Shown here one piece after another: positions 28,021-37,867 of a stretch of DNA of 64,000 nucleotides. The position numbers were made by a program, and so were the translations under genes. Source of the stretch: M30B19 sp041741535 (GTDB lineage: Bacteria > Planctomycetota > Planctomycetia > Pirellulales > Pirellulaceae); NCBI GenBank assembly GCA_041741535.1, contig JBGSJV010000066.1, positions 1 to 64,000 on the forward strand, in the 5' to 3' direction. A model generated the notes under the pieces. That model had not been told where the DNA came from. It searched no databases and saw only the letters and a program-made list of their open reading frames with translations. Within the stretch, counting starts at the first letter, position 1; every line of letters begins with the position of its first letter.

Positions 28021-31000
28021 ATGAGCCCGAAACGTTTTAATTGGCTTTATCCCACAAGGGGTCTGACCCTCTCTGGTCACACCGTTTTGTCCGAAATGAT
28101 TGCATGCTCTCTAAAGAGTCAGACTCCTTTTGGGACAGAGCCATGGTTTTGTGAGTGGTCGCGTGTCGTCCTGTTCGTCGGTTCCGTAATTGGCTTAGTC
28201 CTCACAAACACGATCTGTTTCGCTCAGGAGACGGCCCACCAGGAACCGGTTTGGTCGACGGAACAAATCGCCTATTTCGAATCGAAAGTTCGGCCGCTGC
28301 TGATCGACCATTGTCAGTCCTGTCATGGCTCCGAAAAATTCAAAGGTGGCTTGCAACTGTTGTCGCGCGAACACCTGTTGGTCGGTGGTGATTCGGGAGC
28401 CGCCATCGAACCCGGCAATGCAGCGGCCAGTCTCCTGATCCAAGCGGTGAAGTACGAATCGCTGCAAATGCCGCCCGACCAAAAGCTGACCGATCCCCAA
28501 GTGGAGATCCTGGCGAATTGGGTCCAAATGGGTGCCCCATGGCCCGGTGGCACCGGGCCCGAACATCCACAGCGCGAGCAAGCGACGATTACGGACGAGG
28601 ATCGGCAGTACTGGACGTTTCAACCCGTCCACCGTCCGGCGATTCCGAAACGTGCGGACGGCTCGCAGTCGGCTCATCCTATTGATGCGTTTATCGAGCA
28701 GAAGTTGGCCGAAAAAAATCTGCGACCGAACGCCTCGGCAACCCCGCGCGAACTGATCCGTCGTGCGACCTTCGACTTGTTAGGCTTGCCGCCGTCGCCG
28801 GAAGACGTCGCCACGTTCGAACAGCGATGGTCGGCTGAGATTGCGGCTCACCCAGAGCGCGATGTTCCGCAGGTTTACTTGGACTTGATCGATCAACTGT
28901 TGGCTCGGCCCGAGTACGGTGAACGCTGGGGTCGGCATTGGTTGGATGTCGTCCGATTTGCTCAGAGCAATGGCTACGAACGTGACGGCGAAAAGGCCCA
29001 GATCTGGAAGTATCGCGATTACGTCATTCAAGCATTCAACGAAGACAAACCTTACAACCGATTTGTGATCGAGCAGTTGGCCGGGGACGAATTGCCCGAT
29101 GCCACCGCCGCCAGTCGTGCGGCAACTGGCTTTTATCGACTGGGCGTGTGGGATGATGAAGCAGACGACCCGCGCCAAGCGGAGTTCGACGACCTGGATG
29201 ATGTCATGGTCACGACCGGTGCGGCATTTTTGGGCGTGACGTTGGGCTGCTGCCGGTGCCACGATCATAAGTTTGACCCACTGCCTCAAGAAGACTACTA
29301 TCGGTTGCTGGCTTACTTTCGCAACGTGCAACGCTACACCGATCCGCGACCGACGCTTGGTTCATCGACGTTCTTGCCAACGATCGATACCTCGCAGTTC
29401 ACGTCGGTCGTTGCCCAACATGAAACACGACGCGCCGACGCGCGAGCGAAATTGGAGACTGCGACCGGCTCCGAGCGAGAAGCGTTGGAAGCGATCTTGC
29501 GTGAAGAGACCTTGGCGATTGCCGAAAGCGATTGGACCAATGGGGTCCGCGAAGCTAGTTCCGTTGCTCCAGTCGTCCACGTACTGATTCGAGGCAACGC
29601 GGGCCAAGCGGGAGCGGTCGTGGAACCGGGCCTGCCGCAGATTTTTGGTGGCCAGACCCTCGCGGTGGAGCCGATTGACGGGCCGCTCGCCAGTAGCGGA
29701 CGTCGCTTGGCTTTGGCTCGTTGGATCGCGGACGAGAGCCATCCGCTGACGGCGCGGGTCATGGTCAATCGAGTCTGGTACCATCATTTTGGCAAAGGCC
29801 TCGTGCCGACGACGACGGACTTTGGCAAAGCCGGCCTGCCACCAACCCATCCCGAGTTGTTGGACTGGTTGGCCGCCGAGTTCATGCAGCAAGGTTGGTC
29901 GGTGAAGTCGCTGCATCGCTTGATCATGACTTCCGAAGCTTACCGACGTTCTTCGCAACAGGAAGTCTCGTTGAGGGTGGCGGAGTCTAAGCGCCCAACG
30001 GCGGAGGGTCCCACTGAAGATCCTATGCTCGTCGATCCAGGCAATGACTGGTATTGGCGCGCTAATCTGCGGCGGTTGAACGCCGAGGCCGTGCGCGATT
30101 CGATGTTGGCCATCAGTGGCCAGCTGAATCCCGAGCGCGGAGGACGCGGGTTCTTTCCTCGATTGGCCGGTGAGGTGTTGGCAGGTGGCTCGCGGCCAGG
30201 AGCGGGCTGGGGTGTTTCAAACGAACTGCAACAGAATCGGCGCAGTGTTTACATGTTCGTGAAACGCACGTTGAGTTCGCCGTGGCTGGATCTGTTCGAC
30301 TACAACAATCTCACGCAGCCAATCGCCGAACGTTCGATCACCACCGTCGCTCCGCAAGCGCTGATGTTGTTGAATGACGATTTTATGTTGAAGCAAGCGG
30401 AAGCGTTGGCTGCACGGGTTCGCCGTGAATCACGCGAGGACCTTGCCCTGCAACTTGCTCGAGCGTTGGAGTTGGCCGTGCAACGAAAACCGACCGAACA
30501 CGAACAGCACCTCTTGCAGCAATTTGTCGCGCGGCAGACGACGGAGGCGAGGCAATTGAAGAACCGCGTCACGTTGCGACCGGATGTCCCCTTGGCGTTG
30601 CATGAAGGATTTCTTCGTCAATCGCAACCGCAAGATTGTCTGCGGGGTCCCCAAGTTGGATGGTCGTACTTGAAAGGACGTTGGGGTGGTGGCTATGAGG
30701 GCATCGTCAATCAAAACTTGGATTTTGGTCCGGCCGCGATGTGGGACGGTGTGTCGTTTAGCGACGGCATGGTCACGATGCGTTTGGTGTTGGGACGCTC
30801 GACGGAGTTTGCTTCGGTGGTGGTGCGCGGTATCCCAGACGGAGATTTTCTCAACGGTTTGGAAGTGCGTTTGATTCCTGCGTCCAACACGGTCGAAGTC
30901 TCCAAGTTGCGCGGCGAGCGTGTGTTGTTGGGCCAGACCTCGGTGCCACTGGCGACAGGCGAGTCGATCCAGCTACGCATTTCCGCGCAGCGTGAAAAGA

Positions 31001-31242
31001 TCAAGGTCTGGGTCAACGACCTGAACGAAGCGGCTTTGGAAGTCGTCGACCCCGAGCCGGCAACGGCTGCTGGCCGAGTCGGCTTTCGAACATGGGGTGC
31101 ACCGTTGGCCGTGGATTATTTGAGTGTCGATACAGCAGCGGGCCAAATCGAACTCGAACAACCGGACGAAGCCGATACTGCCGGACTGGTGGCGGCTTGC
31201 TTGTTGATTTTGAACCTGAACGAGGTGATCTATGTCGACTAA
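28021..31242 (+). CDS. Planctomycete cytochrome-c-like DUF1549/DUF1553 protein with terminal ConA-like domain
   Basis: The protein has 1073 residues. An export signal (VVLFVGSVIGLVLTNTICFAQ) precedes a cytochrome-c-like PSCyt1 domain with the heme motif CQSCH near residue 100. DUF1549 follows (RRATFDLLGLPPSPED; RWGRHWLDVVRFAQSNGYERD; CRCHDHKFDPL), then DUF1553 (RLALARWIADESHPLTARVMVNRVW; FGKAGLPPTHPELLDWLA). A beta-rich concanavalin-like insert of about 140 residues (near 905-1045) sits just before the family's end motif NLNEVIYVD. The first ~25 codons include a repeat-like string, so an ATG at 28096 is a possible true start. It overlaps the DUF1501 gene by 11 bp. The function is unproven; such pairs are abundant in planctomycetes and may act in polymer breakdown. 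Confidence 0.88.
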   Translation: MSPKRFNWLYPTRGLTLSGHTVLSEMIACSLKSQTPFGTEPWFCEWSRVVLFVGSVIGLVLTNTICFAQETAHQEPVWSTEQIAYFESKVRPLLIDHCQSCHGSEKFKGGLQLLSREHLLVGGDSGAAIEPGNAAASLLIQAVKYESLQMPPDQKLTDPQVEILANWVQMGAPWPGGTGPEHPQREQATITDEDRQYWTFQPVHRPAIPKRADGSQSAHPIDAFIEQKLAEKNLRPNASATPRELIRRATFDLLGLPPSPEDVATFEQRWSAEIAAHPERDVPQVYLDLIDQLLARPEYGERWGRHWLDVVRFAQSNGYERDGEKAQIWKYRDYVIQAFNEDKPYNRFVIEQLAGDELPDATAASRAATGFYRLGVWDDEADDPRQAEFDDLDDVMVTTGAAFLGVTLGCCRCHDHKFDPLPQEDYYRLLAYFRNVQRYTDPRPTLGSSTFLPTIDTSQFTSVVAQHETRRADARAKLETATGSEREALEAILREETLAIAESDWTNGVREASSVAPVVHVLIRGNAGQAGAVVEPGLPQIFGGQTLAVEPIDGPLASSGRRLALARWIADESHPLTARVMVNRVWYHHFGKGLVPTTTDFGKAGLPPTHPELLDWLAAEFMQQGWSVKSLHRLIMTSEAYRRSSQQEVSLRVAESKRPTAEGPTEDPMLVDPGNDWYWRANLRRLNAEAVRDSMLAISGQLNPERGGRGFFPRLAGEVLAGGSRPGAGWGVSNELQQNRRSVYMFVKRTLSSPWLDLFDYNNLTQPIAERSITTVAPQALMLLNDDFMLKQAEALAARVRRESREDLALQLARALELAVQRKPTEHEQHLLQQFVARQTTEARQLKNRVTLRPDVPLALHEGFLRQSQPQDCLRGPQVGWSYLKGRWGGGYEGIVNQNLDFGPAAMWDGVSFSDGMVTMRLVLGRSTEFASVVVRGIPDGDFLNGLEVRLIPASNTVEVSKLRGERVLLGQTSVPLATGESIQLRISAQREKIKVWVNDLNEAALEVVDPEPATAAGRVGFRTWGAPLAVDYLSVDTAAGQIELEQPDEADTAGLVAACLLILNLNEVIYVD

Positions 31243-32758
31243 CTCGAAACGACGCCACCAACTCGCCGCTCCATCGCCATATCAGGTCGACCGTGCCTGT
31301 TGTGGGACGCGGCGTGAATGGTTGTGGGAAATGGGCGCGGGTTTCACGGGTGTGGCCTTGGCGTCGATGCTGAGTCAAGATGGCTTTTTTATCCGCCAGG
31401 CCGGTGCCTCTGAATCGGAGCCCATCACGTCAACGTCTCCACAGAACTTGGCGAAGCGCGTCGCCAAGGCCAAACACGTGATCTTCTTGTTCATGTACGG
31501 CGGTCCTTCGCAGATGGATTTGTTTGATTACAAACCCGAGCTGCAAAAGCGAGATGGCCAGACCGTTGATATGGAGATTCGTCGGCGGAGCATGCAACCG
31601 TCGAAGTTATTGGCCAGCCGTCGTGAGTTCAAACAACACGGTGAGTCTGGGCTGTGGTGTTCCGATGCGCTGCCGTTGCTCAGTCAACACATGGACAAGT
31701 TGGCGGTGGTGAAGTCGCTCTATGCCGATTCCTTCGCGCACGGTTCCGCCATGATTCAAATGAACACGGGTCGGATCATTCAAGGCTATCCCGCGATGGG
31801 CTCCTGGCTGAGCTATGGACTGGGCAATGAAAACGAGAATCTGCCGGGCTACGTCGTGATGCTGGATCAACGAGGCGGTCCCATCAGTGGAGCGGCAAAT
31901 TGGTCCAGCGGTTTTATGCCTGCCGAGTGGCAAGGTACGGTGTTTCGCTCGAACGGCCAGCCCATTTTGAATCTCGCGACACCGCCCCGGATGACTGCCG
32001 GCATGCAACGCGACCTGATCTCGACGGCCAATGAATTAAACGCTCAGCATTTGGCCACTCGAGCGGGTTATTCGGAGTTGCAAGCCAGAATCGCGAGTTA
32101 CGAATTAGCGTTTCAGTTGCAGACGACCGCGCCGGAGGCCTTGGACTTGACGGCGGAAACCGCGGCCACGCACGAGTTGTATGGCCTGAACGAAAAGCCT
32201 ACCAGCCATCCCTTGTCGGTCGGAGCGGCTCCGTTTGGGCGACAATGTTTGATCGCGCGGCGCTTGATCGAACGCGGCGTTCGGTTCGTGCAAATCTATC
32301 ACGGTGGTGGACATCAGCAACAGAATTGGGACGCGCACAATGGTGTCGAAGAGAATCTGGCGATTCATTGTCCGGAGATCGATCGGCCGATCGCGGGTTT
32401 GCTTACGGACTTGGAACAACGTGGTTTGTTGGACGAGACATTGGTTGTCTGGGGCGGTGAGTTCGGACGCCAGCCGGTCTCCCAAGGCGACCATGGTGGT
32501 CGGGATCACAATCCCAAAGGTTTTACGTATTGGTTAGCCGGTGGCCGCGTGCGTGGCGGTACGAGTTACGGCGAGACCGACGAACTGGGGCATGAAGCCA
32601 CGGTCGATCGGCACCATATTCGGGATCTGCACGCGACGCTGTTGCACTTGGTAGGCTTGGAGCATAATCTGCTGACTTACTTCTACGGCGGATTGGAACA
32701 CAAGGCGACGGGAGTATTCGATGCCGAGGTCATTCATGGGATCTGTTTGGATTCGTGA
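31232..32758 (+). CDS. DUF1501 protein, partner of upstream cytochrome-like gene
   Basis: The protein has 508 residues. It begins with a Tat-like leader region containing TRREWLWEMGAGFTGVALASML. DUF1501 hallmarks follow: KHVIFLFMYGGPSQMDLFDYKP, SGLWCSDALPLLSQHMD, QMNTGRIIQGYPAMGSWLSYGLG, and near the end VVWGGEFGRQP then GRDHNPKGFTYWLAGG. The fold is related to alkaline phosphatase/sulfatases. Export by Tat is inferred. It overlaps the preceding gene by 11 bp, so the pair is translated together. Confidence 0.92.
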   Translation: MSTNSKRRHQLAAPSPYQVDRACCGTRREWLWEMGAGFTGVALASMLSQDGFFIRQAGASESEPITSTSPQNLAKRVAKAKHVIFLFMYGGPSQMDLFDYKPELQKRDGQTVDMEIRRRSMQPSKLLASRREFKQHGESGLWCSDALPLLSQHMDKLAVVKSLYADSFAHGSAMIQMNTGRIIQGYPAMGSWLSYGLGNENENLPGYVVMLDQRGGPISGAANWSSGFMPAEWQGTVFRSNGQPILNLATPPRMTAGMQRDLISTANELNAQHLATRAGYSELQARIASYELAFQLQTTAPEALDLTAETAATHELYGLNEKPTSHPLSVGAAPFGRQCLIARRLIERGVRFVQIYHGGGHQQQNWDAHNGVEENLAIHCPEIDRPIAGLLTDLEQRGLLDETLVVWGGEFGRQPVSQGDHGGRDHNPKGFTYWLAGGRVRGGTSYGETDELGHEATVDRHHIRDLHATLLHLVGLEHNLLTYFYGGLEHKATGVFDAEVIHGICLDS

Positions 32759-32792
32759 GGGGTGCCCTTCTTACACTAGATGGAATCCATTG

Positions 32793-35700
32793 ATGAACCG
32801 ATACGTTGCCCGATGTTGTTTCAACTTGTCGCTTGTGTGGTTCGTTGCGATCGTTTGGTCATCGGCGGCCTGGCTGCACGCTCAGACCGATTCGATCGAC
32901 TTTGATCGCGATGTGGCGCCGATTTTGGCGCGGGCTTGTTTGCATTGTCATGATGCGACTTCGCAAAAGGGCGGCTTGGATTTATCTAGCAAGGATCGGG
33001 CGTTTCAAGGTGGCGAGCAAGGTCGCGTGTTGATGCCGGCCGATGTGGACCAGAGCGAACTGTACCAACGTGTCGTAGTGGACGACATGCCGCCTGATGA
33101 ACCGTTGCCGGAAGGGGACAAAGAAGTCCTGAGGCGCTGGATCGAGCAAGGTGCAACCTGGGGAGCAGATCCGATCGATCCCTTTCGCTACTCGAACAGC
33201 AATCGGGCCGGCTACGACTGGTGGGCTTGGCAACCGCTCAAGAAGCCCATCGTTCCAGCGCAGCAGGATTCCAACTGGGGGCATAACGAAATCGATGCCT
33301 TGGTTCTCGCGGGGTTGCAACAGGCGAAACTGCCGCCCAGTCCTACTGCCTCCGGTCGAACGTTGCTACGACGTTTGTACTTGAACTTGATTGGTCTACC
33401 GCCGTTGCTCCGTCAGAGTACCAAAGTCAATTCGCAGGGCCGGCCTTACGTGCATGAATCGCTGCTGGACTTGGAGTTGGATTTGGACGATTTCGCGGGG
33501 AACGAAACGACGTACAAGTTGGTGGTGGATCGTCTATTGGATTCGCCGCATTATGGGGAACGTTGGGCGCGGCATTGGTTGGATGTGGTGCGGTTTGGTG
33601 AATCTCAAGGGTTCGAGCGCAATCGCATCCGTGAAAATGCTTGGCGTTATCGTGACTGGGTGATTTCGGCGTTCAATCAAGACATGCCTTACGACGAATT
33701 TGTGCGGCAACAAATTGCGGGCGATGTGTTGTATCCCGGCGAGTTGGAACCGCTCTTGGCAACGGGCTTCTTGGTCGCGGGAACGTGGGATCAAGTTGGT
33801 CATAAGGAGGGTCGACCAGAGATGCAGAAAGTCGCGCGGCAAGATCACTTGGAAGAATTGGTCGGTGCCGTGGGACAGACGTTTTTGGGACTGACGGTGA
33901 ACTGTGCTCGATGTCACGATCACAAGTTTGATCCATTGCGGCAACGCGACTACTATCAAATTGCGGCAACGTTGGCGGGTGTGCACCAAGAGGTTGATGA
34001 ACGAAGTGGCATTCAAGTATCGGTTGAAGATGGGCCGCACCAGCGATGGCTCGTGGAACGCGAGCGTTTGCACCAAGAATTGTCGGCGTGCGAAACAGCG
34101 TTGCGCGAGCGCTATGTGCAGGGTGAATCGACCAGTGTTGCGGAGGGATTGGTCGCTTCTTACTTGAGCGAAGGCGCGGAAGCCAAGTCGTGGAATTCGT
34201 GGTTCAATCCGCAGGAGAGCGTGCAACTCTTGCCCCAACCCAATGGAGCCTGGGCCACGAACCAGCCTGCGTCTCCTTTGATTCGATCGTTATCGTCGGC
34301 CAACGAATTCACCGTTGAACTGTGGTTGACGTCCCATACGCTAACGCAACAGGGACCGGCTCGGATAGTCACGATTTCCTTGGATACCGGGCAGCGAAAC
34401 TTCACGCTGGGTCAACTCGACGATCGGTTTGATGTGCGGTTGCGAACGACCAAGACGGATGGCAATGGCTTGCCGTCGACGAGCACGCCCCCCGGTTCGG
34501 TTACCTCGGACAAGACGCATGTCGTTGTCACGTTTCGTTCGGGCACGGTGCACGTGTATGTCAACGGACGTCTCGCCGCGGAACAATCGGTGGACGGTGA
34601 TTTGTCGAATTGGAATGATTCGTTTCGCTTGGCGATTGGCAATGAAGTCTCCGGTGATCGAGCTTGGCAAGGAAACGTTCATTTGTTGGCAATCTATCAG
34701 CGGGCCTTGAGTGCCGAAGAAGTGGTCCAACAATTTACGACGGATTCGGCATCCGTTCGCAACGCGGCACCGGTGTCGCAGTTATTGGGACAAGCGACGG
34801 ACTTGGAACGAGCGACCTACGAGTCGCTGCAAGGGACGCTGCAACGTCACTTGGCCGCCGAGCCTCCCAAGTCTTTTGTCGGTGTGGCTCATGTTCCGCA
34901 ATTTCGAGAACCGGAGATCACGTATGTTTTGGCTCGCGGCAACCCGCGAACGCCGGGCGAGGCGGTGGCTCCGGGGGGACTTGGGCTATTGGCGGCCTGT
35001 GGTCTGTCACCTGATTTTGCTTTGCCCAATGACGCCTCGGATGCCGCGCGCCGAGAACGATTGGCGGCCTGGATAAGTGAGGCGCAGAATCCTTTGTTGG
35101 CTCGGGTGATTGTAAATCGCGTATGGCACTATCACTTTGGACGTGGGATCGTCGATACACCCAGTGACTTTGGATATTCGGGTGGACGCCCCACTCACCC
35201 GGAGCTGTTGGATTTTTTGGCTGGGCGCTTGGTGGAACAAGGTTGGCGACTCAAAGATCTTCAGCGTTTGATTGTGACGTCAGCGACTTGGCGGCAAACT
35301 TCCGCGCCGCCAAAACATGCGGCGTGGGAAATCGATGGTGACAATCAATGGCTGTGGCGGGCGAATCGACGGCGGCTGGATGCCGAATCGGTGCGTGATT
35401 CCGTGTTGGCCATCAGCGGTCAGTTGGATCGCCAATTGGGTGGCCCAAGTTTTCGCGATCTCGATGTATCGACGGACGGTCCCAACGTGTTTTTTCGCGA
35501 CCCCAAGACGGAAATCGAACCGGCACTACGTCGCCGAGCCATCTATCGTCTATGGGCTCGGTCGGGCAGCCACCCTTTCTTGGATTCGCTCGATTGCGCC
35601 GATCCGTCGGTCAGTCAACCGCGACGAGCTGAAACCATCACACCTGTGCAATCGTTGACGCTCTTGAACAATCCGTTGATGGAATTTGCGGCAGCGAAAC

Positions 35701-35918
35701 TGATCGAGCGACTGACAGTGGAACATGAAGTACCGCGTGAATCGGATGCGAAAGCGTTGGAACCGGAAGTCTTGGTATCGCAGTTGTTCCAGAGCATTTT
35801 GGGTCGCGAACCCAACACCGAGGAACAAGCGGCGTGTGTGCGATTGGCCACGACTCACGGCGCGGTGCATGTGGCAATTGTTCTGTTCAACACCAACGAG
35901 TTCATGTTCATCGAGTAA
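32793..35918 (+). CDS. Second cytochrome-c-like DUF1549/DUF1553 protein with internal LamG-like domain
   Basis: The product has about 1041 residues. A signal peptide (LSLVWFVAIVWSSAAWLHAQ) is followed by a PSCyt1 domain with CLHCH near residue 55. DUF1549 contains RWARHWLDVVRFGESQGFERN and CARCHDHKFDPL. A LamG/concanavalin-like domain (FTVELWLTSHTL; VVVTFRSGTVHVYVNGRL; FRLAIGN) lies in the middle, and DUF1553 ends in LFNTNEFMFIE. The ATG at 32793 starts the signal peptide. It lies 34 bp after one DUF1501 gene and 9 bp before another. The domain order differs from the paralogue at 28021, where the beta domain is at the end. Confidence 0.9.
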   Translation: MNRYVARCCFNLSLVWFVAIVWSSAAWLHAQTDSIDFDRDVAPILARACLHCHDATSQKGGLDLSSKDRAFQGGEQGRVLMPADVDQSELYQRVVVDDMPPDEPLPEGDKEVLRRWIEQGATWGADPIDPFRYSNSNRAGYDWWAWQPLKKPIVPAQQDSNWGHNEIDALVLAGLQQAKLPPSPTASGRTLLRRLYLNLIGLPPLLRQSTKVNSQGRPYVHESLLDLELDLDDFAGNETTYKLVVDRLLDSPHYGERWARHWLDVVRFGESQGFERNRIRENAWRYRDWVISAFNQDMPYDEFVRQQIAGDVLYPGELEPLLATGFLVAGTWDQVGHKEGRPEMQKVARQDHLEELVGAVGQTFLGLTVNCARCHDHKFDPLRQRDYYQIAATLAGVHQEVDERSGIQVSVEDGPHQRWLVERERLHQELSACETALRERYVQGESTSVAEGLVASYLSEGAEAKSWNSWFNPQESVQLLPQPNGAWATNQPASPLIRSLSSANEFTVELWLTSHTLTQQGPARIVTISLDTGQRNFTLGQLDDRFDVRLRTTKTDGNGLPSTSTPPGSVTSDKTHVVVTFRSGTVHVYVNGRLAAEQSVDGDLSNWNDSFRLAIGNEVSGDRAWQGNVHLLAIYQRALSAEEVVQQFTTDSASVRNAAPVSQLLGQATDLERATYESLQGTLQRHLAAEPPKSFVGVAHVPQFREPEITYVLARGNPRTPGEAVAPGGLGLLAACGLSPDFALPNDASDAARRERLAAWISEAQNPLLARVIVNRVWHYHFGRGIVDTPSDFGYSGGRPTHPELLDFLAGRLVEQGWRLKDLQRLIVTSATWRQTSAPPKHAAWEIDGDNQWLWRANRRRLDAESVRDSVLAISGQLDRQLGGPSFRDLDVSTDGPNVFFRDPKTEIEPALRRRAIYRLWARSGSHPFLDSLDCADPSVSQPRRAETITPVQSLTLLNNPLMEFAAAKLIERLTVEHEVPRESDAKALEPEVLVSQLFQSILGREPNTEEQAACVRLATTHGAVHVAIVLFNTNEFMFIE

Positions 35919-35927
35919 GGAATCGAA

Positions 35928-37391
35928 ATGGAAGCCAAATCCGATCGACGTGATTTCTTGAGCCAGGCTGCCGGAGGCGTGGCATGGATGGCGGCCATGG
36001 ACTTGTTGCTGCGCGACCGCGCGCTGTTTGCTCAAGACCAACCTGCCAATTCTTCCACGTCCGCGAGTGCGGGCAGCGACGGACTGCATCATCCGGCGCG
36101 TGCGAAACATGTCATTCACATTTTCTTGGGTGGTGGCTTGAGTCACTTGGACAGTTTCGATTACAAACCGGAACTCGAAAAGTTTCATGACCGCGAGATG
36201 CCCGAATCGTTTGGAGAAGCTGCACCGTTTATGGGCAAGGCCGGTCGTTTGCATCGGCCGCATTTTGAGTTCAAGCAACGAGGGCAATCGGGACTGTGGG
36301 TCTCCGAGTTATTCCCATTTTTGGCCCAGCAAGCTGATGAACTTACCGTTGTTCGCTCGATGGTGGCTGAGACCGCGAACCATATCCCAGGGATCTTTCA
36401 GGCCCAAACGGGATTTCGCTTGATGGGGTTTCCAGCGATGGGCGCCTGGTTGTCTTATGGCTTGGGCAGTCTGTCGGAGAATCTGCCGAGCTTTGTGGTG
36501 TTGCCGGATGCGCGCGGCATTCCAGCGGATGCCGGCGGCTCGTTCAATTGGTCCAGCGGCTTTTTGCCGGCGCAGCACCAGGGGGTGCCCTTCAACACAC
36601 GCGGCGGCGCGCCTATCTTGGATTTGCAGCCAGCCGGCCAATGGAGTGCGCAAGTCCAGGCCGATCGTTTGGCGGTGCTGCACGAGCTGAATCGCCAACA
36701 TCTCGCCACACAAGAACACTCGGATGTTTTGGCGGCTCGGATTCAAAGTTATGAGTTGGCCGCCAAGATGCAGGTGGAAGTTCCGGCCGCTATGGAAATC
36801 AACTCTGAGCCGGAACATGTGACGCGAGCCTATGGCATCGACCGCGACGAATGCCGAGACATGGCTCGCAACTGCTTGGCCGCCCGGCGTTTGATCGAAC
36901 GGGGGGTGCGCATGGTCCAGATCTGGAGCGGCGATGGTGTCTCTTGGGACTCCCATGACGACATCTTGGGAGCCGGACACCGAGGGCACCTAGGCGAAGC
37001 TCGACGCATCGATCAACCCGTGGCGGCCTTGATCCAGGATCTGAAGCTGTTGGGGCTGTTGGAGTCAACGATCGTCATGATCACAACGGAGTTTGGTCGC
37101 ACGCCGTACGCGCAAGCCGACGCCGGGAAATTGAGCCGTGGCCGCGACCATCACCCAGAGGGCTTTGCGAATGTCTTGGTGGGCGGTGGATTTCGTAGCG
37201 GCTTGGCGTTTGGCGAAACCGACGAGATTGGCTACCACGCGGTCCAACACCCGGTCACCACCTACGACATGCACGCGACGATTTTGCACCAATTGGGGAT
37301 CAATCACGAGCGATTGACCTATTATCACAACGGCATTCAACGCCGTCTAACCAACGTCCACGGCCACGTGGTTCATGGACTGTTGGAATAG
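35928..37391 (+). CDS. DUF1501 protein, second copy
   Basis: The 487-residue protein has a Tat-like leader (SDRRDFLSQAAGGVAWM) and DUF1501 features: KHVIHIFLGGGLSHLDSFDYKP, SGLWVSELFPFLAQQ, QTGFRLMGFPAMGAWLSYGLG, then TTEFGRTPYAQ and GRDHHPEGFANVLVGGG. It starts 9 bp after the second cytochrome-like gene and is probably the last gene of a transcript beginning at 28021. It is clearly paralogous to the gene at 31232 but well diverged. Confidence 0.92.
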   Translation: MEAKSDRRDFLSQAAGGVAWMAAMDLLLRDRALFAQDQPANSSTSASAGSDGLHHPARAKHVIHIFLGGGLSHLDSFDYKPELEKFHDREMPESFGEAAPFMGKAGRLHRPHFEFKQRGQSGLWVSELFPFLAQQADELTVVRSMVAETANHIPGIFQAQTGFRLMGFPAMGAWLSYGLGSLSENLPSFVVLPDARGIPADAGGSFNWSSGFLPAQHQGVPFNTRGGAPILDLQPAGQWSAQVQADRLAVLHELNRQHLATQEHSDVLAARIQSYELAAKMQVEVPAAMEINSEPEHVTRAYGIDRDECRDMARNCLAARRLIERGVRMVQIWSGDGVSWDSHDDILGAGHRGHLGEARRIDQPVAALIQDLKLLGLLESTIVMITTEFGRTPYAQADAGKLSRGRDHHPEGFANVLVGGGFRSGLAFGETDEIGYHAVQHPVTTYDMHATILHQLGINHERLTYYHNGIQRRLTNVHGHVVHGLLE

Positions 37392-37484
37392 GAAAGAGCC
37401 GAACCAACAAACCGTGAGTCGGCATTTTGTTAGTCGAATTGGCTCGCGATTGGAGCAGTCGTATCTGCCAACTACGGTCGTTGA

Positions 37485-37517
37485 CAAAAAAAATGAGGCC
37501 GCAGTTGAAGCGGCCTC
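37485..37517 (-). terminator. Intrinsic terminator for the small membrane protein genes
   Basis: Read on the minus strand, GAGGCCGC and GCGGCCTC pair with a 7-base loop and are followed by an A and eight T residues. It lies about 50 bases beyond the stop of the minus-strand gene ending at 37566 and may also limit the plus-strand DUF1501 transcript. Confidence 0.8.
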
Positions 37518-37565
37518 CTACAATCCAACATGGCAAGTCAATCTGCCGTACGCCGTACGCCGACC

Positions 37566-37844
37566 CTATTGGGCAAACATCGGGATTAGGGCCATCGACG
37601 CTATTTGGAGAATCACGCCGAGGATGATTGAAATGGTCCAAGCGATCATCACGTTGCGGTGGCCCCATTTTTCGACATTAATCCAGCCCAAAATGAACCC
37701 AATAATACCGCAAATTGAAAGGATACCGGGTACGGTATCTCCTTTTTGGAAAGCAACCACAATGTTGTATACGAAACAACCGAAACTAACCAAACTAACC
37801 AGAACGATCACAACCATTAGAAGCAATGCCAAAATACCACCCAT
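37566..37844 (-). CDS. Small membrane protein of unknown function
   Basis: The 92-residue protein is almost wholly hydrophobic, with three membrane segments (near 3-25, 38-56 and 66-88) separated by short loops containing KGD and EKWGHRN. I do not recognise a family with confidence. It starts 23 bp after the DUF2752 gene on the same strand and is followed by a terminator, so the two form a small operon. Confidence 0.6.
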   Translation of the reverse strand: MGGILALLLMVVIVLVSLVSFGCFVYNIVVAFQKGDTVPGILSICGIIGFILGWINVEKWGHRNVMIAWTISIILGVILQIASMALIPMFAQ

Positions 37845-37867
37845 TTCGTTTCTCCGCTAAAGGAATC

